Positions 61,401 to 64,000 of a stretch of 64,000 nt of DNA are shown in pieces. Source of the DNA: Symbiodinium kawagutii (taxonomy: Eukaryota > Sar > Dinophyceae > Suessiales > Symbiodiniaceae); contig VSDK01015343.1 in the NCBI GenBank assembly GCA_009767595.1, forward strand, positions 499,660-563,659, read 5' to 3'. Made by a program: the position numbers and the translations under genes. The notes under the pieces were generated by a model, which saw nothing but the letters and a program-made list of their open reading frames with translations, had not been told where the DNA came from and did not search any database. Every line of letters starts with the position of its first letter. Position 1 is the stretch's first letter.

Positions 61401-61626
61401 GGGTGAACAGTTCAACTATCAAACCTTCAGCTCGCAAAGTTAACAGATTTCCCCGGACAAAATCATCCAGCCGCACGCCGGCAACCGATCCAGGCCGGCG
61501 CTCCCTCCACGCTCCAAACGCGCCTCGTAACTGTTGGTTCTCCCTGTTGAGTTCTTCCAACTGGGCGCTCTGTCGCTCAAGCTCCTCGCTCAACTGTGCC
61601 AAGATCTCCCGCCAGCGCTGCGACAT
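30971..61626 (-). CDS. Voltage-gated K+ channel with C-linker and cyclic-nucleotide-binding-homology domain (KCNH/EAG-like)
   Basis: Plasma or organelle membrane potassium channel, assembled from more than fifteen short exons. Core exons in transcript order: S1 57344-57461; S2 about 56205-56333; S3 54817-54888; S4 54551-54591 and 54249-54343; S5 53867-53916; S5-pore linker 53462-53536; pore 52102-52199; S6 49884-49971; C-linker 48277-48308 (runs into the N gap), 38984-39049, 37542-37613, 35251-35308; CNBD 34997-35116, 34384-34489, 33082-33198; C-terminal exon 30971-31136 with TGA. Phases agree at most junctions. Filter is TSVGYGDIGPK; S4 carries K/R about every third residue; S5 has VCHWLACIW. 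Usual domain order of the KCNH/CNG superfamily is kept. Not found: a short exon between S6 and the 48.3 kb exon, and part of the S2-S3 join. A copia element sits in the intron between 48.3 and 39.0 kb. Ion selectivity follows from GYGD; gating by nucleotide is not shown. Confidence 0.9.
31137..33081. other. Intron of the K+ channel, no gene assigned
   Basis: AT-rich with many GATAGAT-type short runs. A plus-strand frame at 32761-32919 (PKVMATEEAVEVWSLLPPGR) is coding-like but isolated. Confidence 0.5.
31138..31172 (+). repeat. GGGGGCCGCT tandem repeat
   Basis: Three to four GCCGCTGGGG units immediately upstream of the acceptor of the last channel exon; on the transcript strand it is a C/A/G-rich tract. 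Confidence 0.85.
33082..35116 (-). CDS. K+ channel exons: cyclic-nucleotide-binding-homology domain
   Basis: Three exons join in frame. 34997-35116: DVDAHRACIADVSQALACGA then FAQGERFDNVQVLYIVSKG, the entry helix and first half of the beta roll. 34384-34489: IVALNSRVGTNGAVWGEDFV then LQDTELIRPIKGCAL, the second half with the phosphate-cassette region. 33082-33198: TYLEVLYLTRDIFMKVIE then a basic helix to QLERSLRR, ending at CAG/GTGTGT. In the cassette the GE is kept, but the usual Arg-Thr/Ala-Ala pair is replaced by R-P-I, so nucleotide binding may be lost, as in EAG-type channels (inference). The intron between 34384 and 33198 carries four MITE-like elements. Confidence 0.88.
33579..33673. 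repeat. Single inverted-repeat element (family D)
   Basis: Arms near GCATTAATGTGGGTTTCTG and CAGAAACCAACATTAGTGC pair over about 25 bases around a 45-base loop. It lies in the same K+ channel intron as two family B copies. Confidence 0.7.
33710..33811 (+). repeat. MITE-like family B, copy 1
   Basis: Family B has ends CTGGTTGGTGGTTTCAA and the inverted TTGAAACCACCAACCAG, about 100-108 bp long, with an internal CAACCAACCATTTG. This copy sits in a K+ channel intron. Confidence 0.75.
33874..33981 (+). repeat. MITE-like family B, copy 2
   Basis: Ends CTGCTTGGTGGTTTCAA and AAACCACCAACCAG; 63 bases from copy 1 in the same intron. Confidence 0.8.
34152..34272 (+). repeat. MITE-like family A, copy 7
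   Basis: In the K+ channel intron beside the CNBD exon at 34384. It is followed by three short repeats of CAAATAAGCCCCATAA type up to about 34335. Confidence 0.8.
35251..48308 (-). CDS. K+ channel exons: C-linker, split by the copia insertion
   Basis: Exon 48277-48308 begins after CAG and reads HFRKKMTELN, the usual start of a KCNH/CNG C-linker, then runs into the N gap. The next recognisable exon lies 9.2 kb away at 38984-39049: EQNLPYALRCRMRSFFLQ followed by NRYQ, the LP-x-x-LR-x-x-x-R-x-FF pattern. It joins 37542-37613 (ALYVTRQRLRECMSPQLQ then SEICIA) in phase 0 through a GC donor. Exon 35251-35308 (NVIHSWFNQVFYRK) ends in phase 1 at a GC donor. The whole retrotransposon is inside the first of these introns. 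The acceptor of the 35.3 kb exon (35308 or 35311) is uncertain. Confidence 0.82.
36172..36346 (+). repeat. MITE-like family B, copy 6, enlarged by a CT microsatellite
   Basis: Family ends at both sides (CTGGTTGGTGGTTTCAA and TGAAACCATCAACCAG), but a (CT)n run at about 36191-36226 and extra sequence bring it to 175 bp. Confidence 0.75.
39514..39722 (-). repeat. 3' LTR of the copia element
   Basis: The 209 bases read the same as 47770-47978, with TGCACTT/AAGTGCA inverted ends. The RNase H frame stops inside it, at 39695. GCAGC lies just outside at 39509-39513. Confidence 0.97.
39695..40921 (-). CDS. Copia pol, RT C-terminal part and RNase H (separate frame)
   Basis: This frame picks up RT where the upstream one fails: IAGIHVDDFLLGG carries the second RT aspartate pair (HVDD in place of YVDD). 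RNase H follows with WADAS, a Glu in GAEIQA, VVMDSRGVYDA and LADTLTK as the acidic residues. An upstream ATG exists at 40948 but lies before the homology begins, so this is most likely the end of the polyprotein, not a separate gene. It stops inside the 3' LTR. It sits one base back relative to the gag-pol frame. Confidence 0.92.
   Translation of the reverse strand, partial: GELRGIAGIHVDDFLLGGDSDEPTFAQAEKALKDAYRWGKWETDSFEFAGTDIKQNADGSIEISQESYLDKWLDEIDLPKERMKEKKALLTEKERSALRGLVGTMSWKCSQTGPQFSADIGLLLSEIPYGTIDTVCRANKIAREMKRSSSQVLRFPSWGIPWEEVTAVTWADASNHNRPDKSSTMGLVTCLCPKTILSGDEVELAIVGWRSARTPRQCLGSNGAEIQAITEGEDATFKVRGLWAEIHGIVYGRHDLYEKIKRHSSGAVVMDSRGVYDAATRNVSALHGMRSSRAGYELVLACNQARQIGTVFRWVNGSVQLADTLTKSNDRKVLLHLLGLRQRWRLVHDEKFTSGRKVKKAELIRRMKENEEAFFQAIDEMARRNRWPQYHEEEARNGVDALTQPSCL
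39723..39736 (-). other. Candidate polypurine tract of the copia element
   Basis: The minus strand reads AGGAATGGGGTTGA next to the 3' LTR: mostly purine and in the right place, but interrupted by T. Confidence 0.4.
40873..47736 (-). CDS. Copia gag-pol polyprotein, gag to reverse transcriptase (truncated by frame break)
   Basis: 2287 codons from the ATG 33 bases inside the 5' LTR. An N-terminal gag-like region (residues about 1-150) is followed by the zinc knuckle CFICKQPGHGYQQC at 393-406 (CX2CX4HX4C) and a retropepsin-like IIDTGA with Asp462. A long variable region follows, with an 11-residue tandem repeat around 940-1010. The integrase zinc site uses His1376, His1381, Cys1409 and Cys1412; its catalytic residues are Asp1439, Asp1507 and Glu1543 (D-D-35-E). 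The reverse transcriptase has its first catalytic Asp at 2187 (GDVTAAFLQ). The frame ends soon after the DGCLFIL block because of a -1 step at C4, 40918-40921. Residues about 634-897 look out of frame (see the overlapping entry). Translation may start so close to the LTR because the element has almost no leader. Confidence 0.93.
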   Translation of the reverse strand: MPDESHTVPEWSGDPAEFEQFCNACRWYETSLKSTEKTQAASRVWSRLRGPAKAVVRNLDPDEYQSADGLKKLLQVLRESPLQRLPVPDSFSRLDQWNSIRRKENESIAELLVREEDMLTQLQQALLRARQDRRTLKAMVGTTGEGGSVPSQTGADSPKAPPKATSPTARASTDQPSTSDFFEDEMRGFRLLKASHLSRQEKLNVLTQTGNSTEFLLVRRALRSMFSEESEQLQRNVSRKPYRGVWFGDEDEEDPWNDEWTWTDAAFWYGGEPNAYWNDEWNDDWTSQFNDDEWSWAPSEQQEVEPMLEEEIGGDSKEESEFREAVFLAGEANKTLAQARDAVRRVRQARGYYSPEASSGKGMTPSSSPSRSSPKGGGFKAAGKGKKGSYGPCFICKQPGHGYQQCPDRFAKGSMFKGQKGKGKGKSKTKSKMSNYAEFYTLSLMWNSDAEQQQCHTRVIIDTGAAENAVGAASLDKMLRSGMFTYDVQFGKMPIFRFGNGEKMQAVSKVVLFGTSLGDIHFYVLDGGDAVNTPPLLGAKTLRDCQAQIHYGNHQLTYTLSDGSSCWSSSLPVHVLPSWHLAVDLCGQAMSLGPADGLSKVREPNEEQLWVKQTASDEVEGLKPSQELFLPLFMNDVVLEESPESLQSNMQSLAQRLQQLSRSISGDVLQGAPRQGRPPSQRLSMLRRTPREDQAEPMGKVDDLLPVWPTSPVRSEEGKPWGQSLDGNEPHAAEADPRRIREDSAPGPNDRVDGQWKGDGTAGPDASKRTDLQDASDGDPGRVREKDECGGTYHQAEVQGSIIEATFQEGTSEAEGGDRGNQGGDEVGVCRRDAPECEVTTLQDDCAESPRVDGDEGHLPIRGGTVGASGERGSDERGILSGDDKESGNQERGTGILGLWRALQSLRTRMKSMSSHLKAEPILIGDVDPRDEDQVAPSFEADPHKADYESEADPHKADYESEADPHKADYESEADPHKADYGRGVSGRDPPKADYGTGVSGRDPHEAAPVEPPPPPDPSWERRNRHGHRGKDSVVAIPREQMVSQKNHLLPSVAKKIATNAAVMGALLLGPCHGLLGQIQGTTDFMEIACSPQSSLSWSMEEAGFKIKRINYKEGYDLESKAGTTRLQQELKVLKPRFSWTSLPCTRLTSLQFLTPRTDEEWAKFEKRQAQDLRRAEEIAGSLMDHLEEDPSRDFGWEWPASASRGWKSRAIALIQRRMRKMNRPLYWCRFDGCAYGLKFKSMPVRKGWMVITSCRRLWLALQRRCPGHLEHVQCRGPVAQASSYYPPMMVTAVTKAIQGHWIEMDDKLGINLSQDVETYLLDLPQDDAKAPEVPLLQQVREEEPQILALNRNRFPSEPPTGRKLELVRQQMLRVHRASGHASFSNLQRLLRARNAPSWAIELAGKMSCPVCQEAKRSRPASVASLSELPGLFEVVGMDVFEFEQPQGKTKFLLMRDRASGLCAVEFLQNYGGEGQEKAWEPNTGEIIPCIGRWLMNNPTPKWLLTDSATYFTSTAMIEYCSLSGIGLLTTPAESHEMLGSEEAAINVLKETARRLLKDEPNLSVNEAFKLSAHGHNQSVGPSGFSPFQWTRGSSAPHENLPLGLNPKKAFEGSLKLREKARVAYEMENAKYKLSKLNNSVSRPAVAYVPGQLLMLWRQKPRPGKTTGMWVGPVRMLHQEQGTLWLATGSTLIRARLNQVRPCTRREELSASLEGAAVLSTPTTMESLLRSFTGRNYVNVTGEAPSVQQRQDDVQGGEILVEPVERHQPDTWRRIQEGGKQWLIRNHSVPRLAMFTPGRLQGAEVSDEELTGKRITIVRSMVENAPEVKIEDDYKTSDDPNRHLSERWKGETRFELKIEADGGAKKLAVKKGSILKSKRIQKVAPPGTATTSSHAGRGEPLQVEPSEEISGGNDLPGSTDAPMTNEAILPEVPEISPLTTALRERGPELVDGNPRPQAQKDLSLCPIPECVLPGGHEGAHMDSKDQKFSYEKMGGRVNVESDDDSSSSSSSSSSSSEEMIDDAEVKERPPKKRKDEPSQDIAYSLEIALEDTDIDFLTKKPKKAGIWLSKKMETKNKEVSWQKLTLQERMRFDEAQAKELSNVLASQALRSLTSSEVASLNPKQVMQMRWVLCYKSDGTPKARLVVLGYMAPNLTKVQSSAPTMARLSRNLLLATCANRKFRVQAGDVTAAFLQADQSLESEELVVWSPAELAVLYGASPSNPILPLRIKKAFYGLTHAPRKWYEAVCKTLAQQGWRKLDSDGCLFILLDGLGSCEALQEYTLMTSY
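44754..44925 (-). repeat. 33-bp tandem repeat coding ADPHKADYESE
   Basis: Four near-identical 33-bp units followed by two diverged ones (with VSGRDPPKADY and VSGRDPHEA). All keep the reading frame of gag-pol, in the variable stretch between protease and integrase. Confidence 0.9.
45045..45833 (-). CDS. Second open frame inside the copia variable region
   Basis: 263 codons open at +1 to the gag-pol frame. The product is rich in K, E and M, has a CSRCGLRLQY Cys pair and helical lysine/glutamate stretches (TLAEYEKRMNVV, KALELMEMKG), and mostly G/C third positions. The gag-pol frame over the same bases gives a G/D/R/E-rich, low-order sequence. Helical protein resumes in the gag-pol frame on both sides (SLAQRLQQLS before, LGLWRALQSLRTRMKS after). 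The ancestral protein was therefore probably read in this frame here, with two compensating indels, or both frames are used. Function unknown. Confidence 0.55.
   Translation of the reverse strand: MMSFWKNHQKASNPTCSHWLSGFSSSHVRSLVMSFKEPHAKDDPRVNGYPCFGEHQGKTRQNQWAKWMTCSRCGLRLQYEVKKENHGANRSMGTNPMLLKLILDEFEKTVPPDQMTESMVNGKVMELRGLMLQRGQISKMRVTETLAEYEKRMNVVEHTTKPKSKAASSKPPSKKEPQKPKEVTEETKVAMKLEFAEEMLQSVKSPRSKMIVQKALELMEMKGTFPFEEEQWELPENEEAMSVASSAEMTRRAATRKEEQES
47752..47769 (-). other. Candidate primer binding site of the copia element
   Basis: Directly inside the 5' LTR the minus strand reads TGGTAGCGGAGCTCC. It starts with the TGG expected opposite a tRNA CCA end and would pair with a tRNA ending CCGCTACCA. 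This resembles but does not equal the usual eukaryotic initiator tRNA-Met end (CTGCTACCA). The gag start codon follows at once, at 47736. Confidence 0.6.
47770..47978 (-). repeat. 5' LTR of the copia element
   Basis: The 209-bp partner of 39514-39722. It should hold the element's promoter; no TATA-like box was recognised. Its outer edge is followed by the GCAGC target duplication at 47979-47983. Confidence 0.97.
48194..48276. other. Assembly gap (83 N)
   Basis: A run of 83 N. It begins at the 3' edge of the HFRKKMTELN exon of the K+ channel, so the end of that exon and its donor are hidden. Confidence 1.
49672..49752. repeat. (TA)n microsatellite
   Basis: About 80 bases of TATATA interrupted by TTAA and ATAATA, 130 bases downstream of the S6 donor. 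Confidence 0.9.
49884..53916 (-). CDS. K+ channel exons: S5, pore loop, S6
   Basis: S5 exon 53867-53916 (FLCILLLVCHWLACIW) joins S4 through a GC donor that makes a shared CGC arginine codon. Exon 53462-53536 (AMTLQLADADKPRWIDDIQ) continues S5 into the turret and ends at GTCCCC; an alternative end after WIDDIQ could splice to a coding-like piece near 53145-53192 (ELDDAWSIRTVEPL). The pore exon 52102-52199 holds SSLYFCTYTMTSVGYGDIGP; codons for GYGD occupy 52113-52124. A GC donor in phase 2 joins it to S6, 49884-49971 (NILERVACTLIVLTAGL, then CWAYVLGEVCAI), which ends at a perfect GTGAGT donor. The GYGD-x-x-P-x-N-x-x-E pattern spans the splice junction. Confidence 0.93.
49972..52101. other. K+ channel intron between pore and S6
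   Basis: Holds a family B MITE (51899-52003), a (TA)n run near 51155 and a CAA/CAG-rich patch at 51355-51495. No further coding signal seen. Confidence 0.6.
51899..52003 (+). repeat. MITE-like family B, copy 3
   Basis: Perfect CTGGTTGGTGGTTT and AAACCACCAACCAG ends. It sits in the intron 98 bases from the pore exon. Confidence 0.85.
52240..52372 (+). repeat. TGATGGGTCA and GAATGGTTGGT tandem repeats
   Basis: Four TCATGATGGG-type units, then five GAATGGTTGGT units, 40 bases upstream of the pore exon acceptor. Confidence 0.85.
52586..52682 (+). repeat. MITE-like family C, copy 3
   Basis: AGTTTCTCGAAATAAGAG ... CCCAAATCATCCA ... GTCCCCTATTTTGACAAACA; in the intron upstream of the pore exon. 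Confidence 0.65.
52995..53108 (+). repeat. MITE-like family C, copy 4
   Basis: GGTGGTTTCTCAAGTCAAAG at the left and CCCCTATGACTTGAGAAACC at the right; in the same intron as copy 3. Confidence 0.75.
54249..57461 (-). CDS. K+ channel exons: voltage sensor S1-S4
   Basis: S1 (57344-57461) reads AAWQVLTMLALAWVVTVVPF and ends in phase 2 at a GT donor. S2 (start 56333) reads SSIVDFIFFIDVVLQF, with the acidic residues typical of S2; its 3' end is not fixed (GC donor after 56225 or one further on). S3 (54817-54888) reads WFALDAITLIPFDIID, the usual pattern of aspartates and PFD. S4 is split: 54551-54591 gives LKATKIFRTLR and 54249-54343 gives LLKLMRILKTSKWLHRVE, joined by a GC donor in phase 2. The positive residues recur every third position. 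The second S4 exon continues into the S4-S5 linker (ISLPYQQFALF). This is the clearest evidence that the gene encodes a voltage-gated member. Confidence 0.88.
55777..55856 (+). repeat. 40-bp tandem duplication
   Basis: GGCCAAGGGGTGAACGAAAG followed by CTATG occurs at 55777 and 55817. In the K+ channel S2-S3 intron. Confidence 0.85.
58347..58410 (+). repeat. (ATAG)n microsatellite
   Basis: About fourteen TAGA units ending in GAGATAGAGAG, in a putative N-terminal intron of the channel. Confidence 0.95.
58510..61626 (-). CDS. Putative N-terminal cytoplasmic exons of the K+ channel
   Basis: The first exon starts at ATG 61626-61624 and encodes a coiled coil (MSQRWREILAQLSEEL, then QLEELNRENQQL), with a possible GT donor near 61481. 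Next is a clean exon, 61075-61151, bounded by AAG/G and CAG/GTAATG, with LVRWLTLVHDALALSKAH. Coding-like minus frames follow at about 60510-60665 (SDESPASPSTTLRKALDAIS), 59390-59570 (SLDDVAREKVAMYDEKD), 58960-59230 (acidic, ends IVREKQIVEVPW) and 58510-58600 (YEKKAWFVVNPQRSNLPW). All lie upstream of S1 in the same orientation. A disordered N-terminus with a leading coiled coil fits such channels, but no motif ties these exons to the channel. They could belong to a separate upstream gene. Exon limits other than 61075-61151 are approximate. Confidence 0.55.
58694..58788 (-). repeat. MITE-like family C, copy 2
   Basis: GGTGGCTTCTCAAAATAGGG at the left and TACCCTTATTTTGAGTGG at the right, in the opposite orientation to copy 1. 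Confidence 0.65.
60106..60207 (+). repeat. MITE-like family B, copy 4
   Basis: Ends CTGCTTGGTGGTTGAA and CAAACTACCAACCAG, with the family core CAACCATTTGTCAAT. Confidence 0.75.
60345..60447 (+). repeat. MITE-like family C, copy 1
   Basis: Ends GGTGGTTTCTCAAAATAGGG and the inverted CCCTATTTTGAGAAATCACC, with an internal CCCCCAAATCACCCA. This is the best copy of the family. Confidence 0.85.
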
Positions 61627-62048
61627 CGCTTTTCGGCGGCACGCGATAGGTATCTTTTCGGAGCTGACCCGCCGACAGCGGACCTAGGGCATGGCACCAT
61701 TCAAGCCATCAGCACGACATGAGACTTAGACTTTCAAGTTCCAATTCAACATGATTCAACATGATTCAACACTGTCACTTATATGTTCTCCAGTCTGTTT
61801 TTGACCGTTTTCAACCTCAACAACTTGAGAAAGCCCCCCACCAAAAACCAGCCACCGCTACGCCCAGGAGCGGTCACGGAGCTTCAGCCGCAGCTGTGAG
61901 ATGCCTCCTTCAGAGAATCTCCACAGGTTAAACGCCGGGCTGAGCCAAATCGCTGCGAAGGGCAAAATTGAGGTATAAAAATGGCTCAATGGTGACTGAT
62001 GATGCTGAATGATGGCTGGTATCCCTTATCGTCAACCATGAACCCGCT

Positions 62049-62148
62049 CTGGTTGGTGGTTTCGACCCCTATGAACAACTATTAGTCAACCAACAATTTG
62101 TTGATAATCAGTGGGGAAAATATTAAAGTCTTTGAAAGCACCAATCAG
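62049..62148 (+). repeat. MITE-like family B, copy 5
   Basis: Left end CTGGTTGGTGGTTTCGA; right end diverged (GAAAGCACCAATCAG). Confidence 0.75.
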
Positions 62149-62346
62149 TGATGTAAGATCCCAGCGAAACCAAGCCAGCTATCTTGAATGGCTTCGTTTC
62201 TAGCTTGACCCACAGCTCCCCATCCCGGGAAAAGCAACACACTATGCCCCCCCGGAAAGAGAAGAAAGCGAGGCTTTGACAATGATTGAACCAGTCTGAC
62301 GTCATTGCTTTGTCAACTTCTGGTTGCTTTTGATCATGGCAGCGCC

Positions 62347-62808
62347 TCAAAAAGAGCATGAAATCATATTGGAATCTCTAGCTGGCAAAAACACGGAACA
62401 CATCACTATACATATGTCCGGCTTTGTTTCCAATGTCCCCCAGACTTGCTGTGGTAAACTCTCACAATTCTTCAAGTCACATCGATCTACAATTCTTGCT
62501 GCCAAATTGTTTCCAAATGGAACAGTCAAAACAAAGCACGCCTGGCCTTCCCATCTTTTCACTATCCCTGACTCCAGCATATGAACATCACCCGTGTTCA
62601 ACACCCTCCAAAGCTCTTGGGGTACCACACCTACCCAGAAACTAGTGCACCGGTGCAACACTGGTGGCTTTGAGCATTGGCATCCATATGCATCCTCCTT
62701 TCCAGCATTAGGCGTGCTGCGTACTATGAGTCGTGGACCAACAATCCCAGCTCGCTCGAACCCACAATTGTAGCAACCTGATGAAACCCCAACCATGACC
62801 AAGCACAA
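62347..62808 (-). CDS. Open frame of 153 codons, unknown
   Basis: Contains IVGPRLIVRSTPNAGKEDAY and VPQELWRVLNTGDVHMLESG. Long for a chance frame in this sequence and upstream of the channel in the same direction. No family recognised; it could be a transposon remnant. Confidence 0.3.
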   Translation of the reverse strand: MCLVMVGVSSGCYNCGFERAGIVGPRLIVRSTPNAGKEDAYGCQCSKPPVLHRCTSFWVGVVPQELWRVLNTGDVHMLESGIVKRWEGQACFVLTVPFGNNLAARIVDRCDLKNCESLPQQVWGTLETKPDICIVMCSVFLPARDSNMISCSF

Positions 62809-64000
62809 TCAAGCCCATCAAAAACTGTATGCACCAGTAGAGAATCCACACTTCATCATGAAAACCCTCATGATTCGCGAGTATTTACCATGTATGTATG
62901 AAGCATTGTTGATCATGATTGAACACGGTTGTGTCCACCAAATAATGTCCATTGTTGGCATTGTATGTATATAACATATAATTATGATGATGATTATGTA
63001 TGTATGTAGCATTGTTGAATCATCTTGGTTGTATCATGATATTTTTGATCATAATCATCCACCAAGGTGCAACCTGAAGGGAGGAGTTTCTCACCGTCAT
63101 GGCAGCCGGGGCCCTGACGGCGATGAACTGCTGGGTTCCGACACAGCATCATCCACCTGCGTGGGAGGGTGGTGAGTGGTGACGCCGTGCTCCCGACAAC
63201 TCAGCTGCCATCATTTGCTAAGCGAACTGCTTGGAGTCGCCCTGCCTCACTCAGGTTCTCTCTGTGGATCGGAGCAGTTTCATAGGCATTGAGGACATTA
63301 TGTGACGATAGCTGCACTGTCACTACCACCAGCTACCTATTTATCTTGTTGGTGGTTGGTTGCTGGTCAATTAGAAGCCGTCCTGGGAATGTTGAAAATA
63401 TGCCAAACCTTTGAAACCGCCGAGTTCTAATTTTCCCCGCCGCGAACGAGAAGCTGCTCTTCGAATCATCACCTTGATAGCGGAAAGCGGCATGTCTAGA
63501 GCTGATGATGCTGGGGCATAATGGGCAAATATGGGCAGGAATCAGCGGGCGCGTTTGCGCTGTGGGTTATCCATTAACCAAAAGTATCTGCACACCAGGA
63601 GATCCATATTAATCAATTACCCAAGAGAACGCTGAAAATCAGTGCTGCACATGTATGGAAGCATCAGCTGAGTTTTCGGAACTGCTCATGTGGTTTTGTC
63701 CGAGAATCTTGTGGGCATATGTATTCCCCGAGCCACAATTATTTCTGTATACATCCTGGGGTGCCCATCACTGGTTGGTGCTCAGTAGCCTTTCAAAAAA
63801 TATGAATTAAAAAAGCTTTTGTCAATTGGAAGCCATCGTCCCCAAGTTTGGTTGAAACATGTAGGAAACAAGCCAAATATTTGGAACACTCAGCACTTCA
63901 TGATGGTTCAATCATGGTTGCCCATCATCACGAAGCATTTGCCATCAACAAACCATCATTCACCAGCAGTTATCATCATTAACCATGATCGTTGATGGAT
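62809..64000. other. Right end, no gene assigned
   Basis: TGATTATG and ATCATCA runs. A plus-strand frame near 63090-63175 (MAAGALTAMNCWVPTQHHPP) stops at a GTGAGT donor and may be an exon, but nothing supports a product. Confidence 0.4.

Overview
The window looks like nuclear DNA of a dinoflagellate, probably of the Symbiodiniaceae/Suessiales type. This is inferred from gene structure, not from a marker gene. Coding sequence is broken into many short exons (about 40-170 bases), with GC and possibly GA donors beside GT, AG followed by G at many acceptors, and G/C-rich third codon positions. Introns and spacers are full of short inverted-repeat elements and microsatellites. No rRNA, tRNA, CRISPR array or bacterial-type operon was seen. 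Almost every long open frame outside 39.7-47.7 kb is a chance frame; the real host genes appear only when short exons are joined by phase.

Layout. (1) About 0.9-7.3 kb: scattered minus-strand exons of one or more unidentified genes, one with an ankyrin-like helix. (2) 8760-16566, minus: a nearly complete ten-exon mitochondrial carrier (SLC25) gene, carrying the signatures of all three repeats and a stop codon. (3) About 17.2-30.9 kb: coding-like exons mostly on the plus strand, product unknown, lying between the divergent carrier gene and the convergent channel gene. (4) 30971-61626, minus: a roughly 30 kb voltage-gated potassium channel gene with S1-S6, a GYGD filter, a C-linker, a cyclic-nucleotide-binding-homology domain and a stop. 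(5) 39514-47978: a complete Ty1/copia LTR retrotransposon inserted in a C-linker intron of that channel, in the same orientation. It has 209-bp LTRs that read identical, TGCACTT/AAGTGCA ends and a 5-bp GCAGC target duplication. (6) 62-64 kb: little that can be assigned.

The copia polyprotein is open from gag to reverse transcriptase, then broken by one -1 step at a C4 run; RT end and RNase H lie in the next frame. Between 45045 and 45833 a second frame is also open and looks more protein-like than the main one. Five families of short inverted-repeat (MITE-like) elements recur through the window; many copies sit inside introns of the two host genes. An 83-base gap of N (48194-48276) cuts a channel exon.

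Exon boundaries were read by eye. Where consecutive exons agree in phase and in family motif they are strong; terminal and linker exons are less certain and are marked so.
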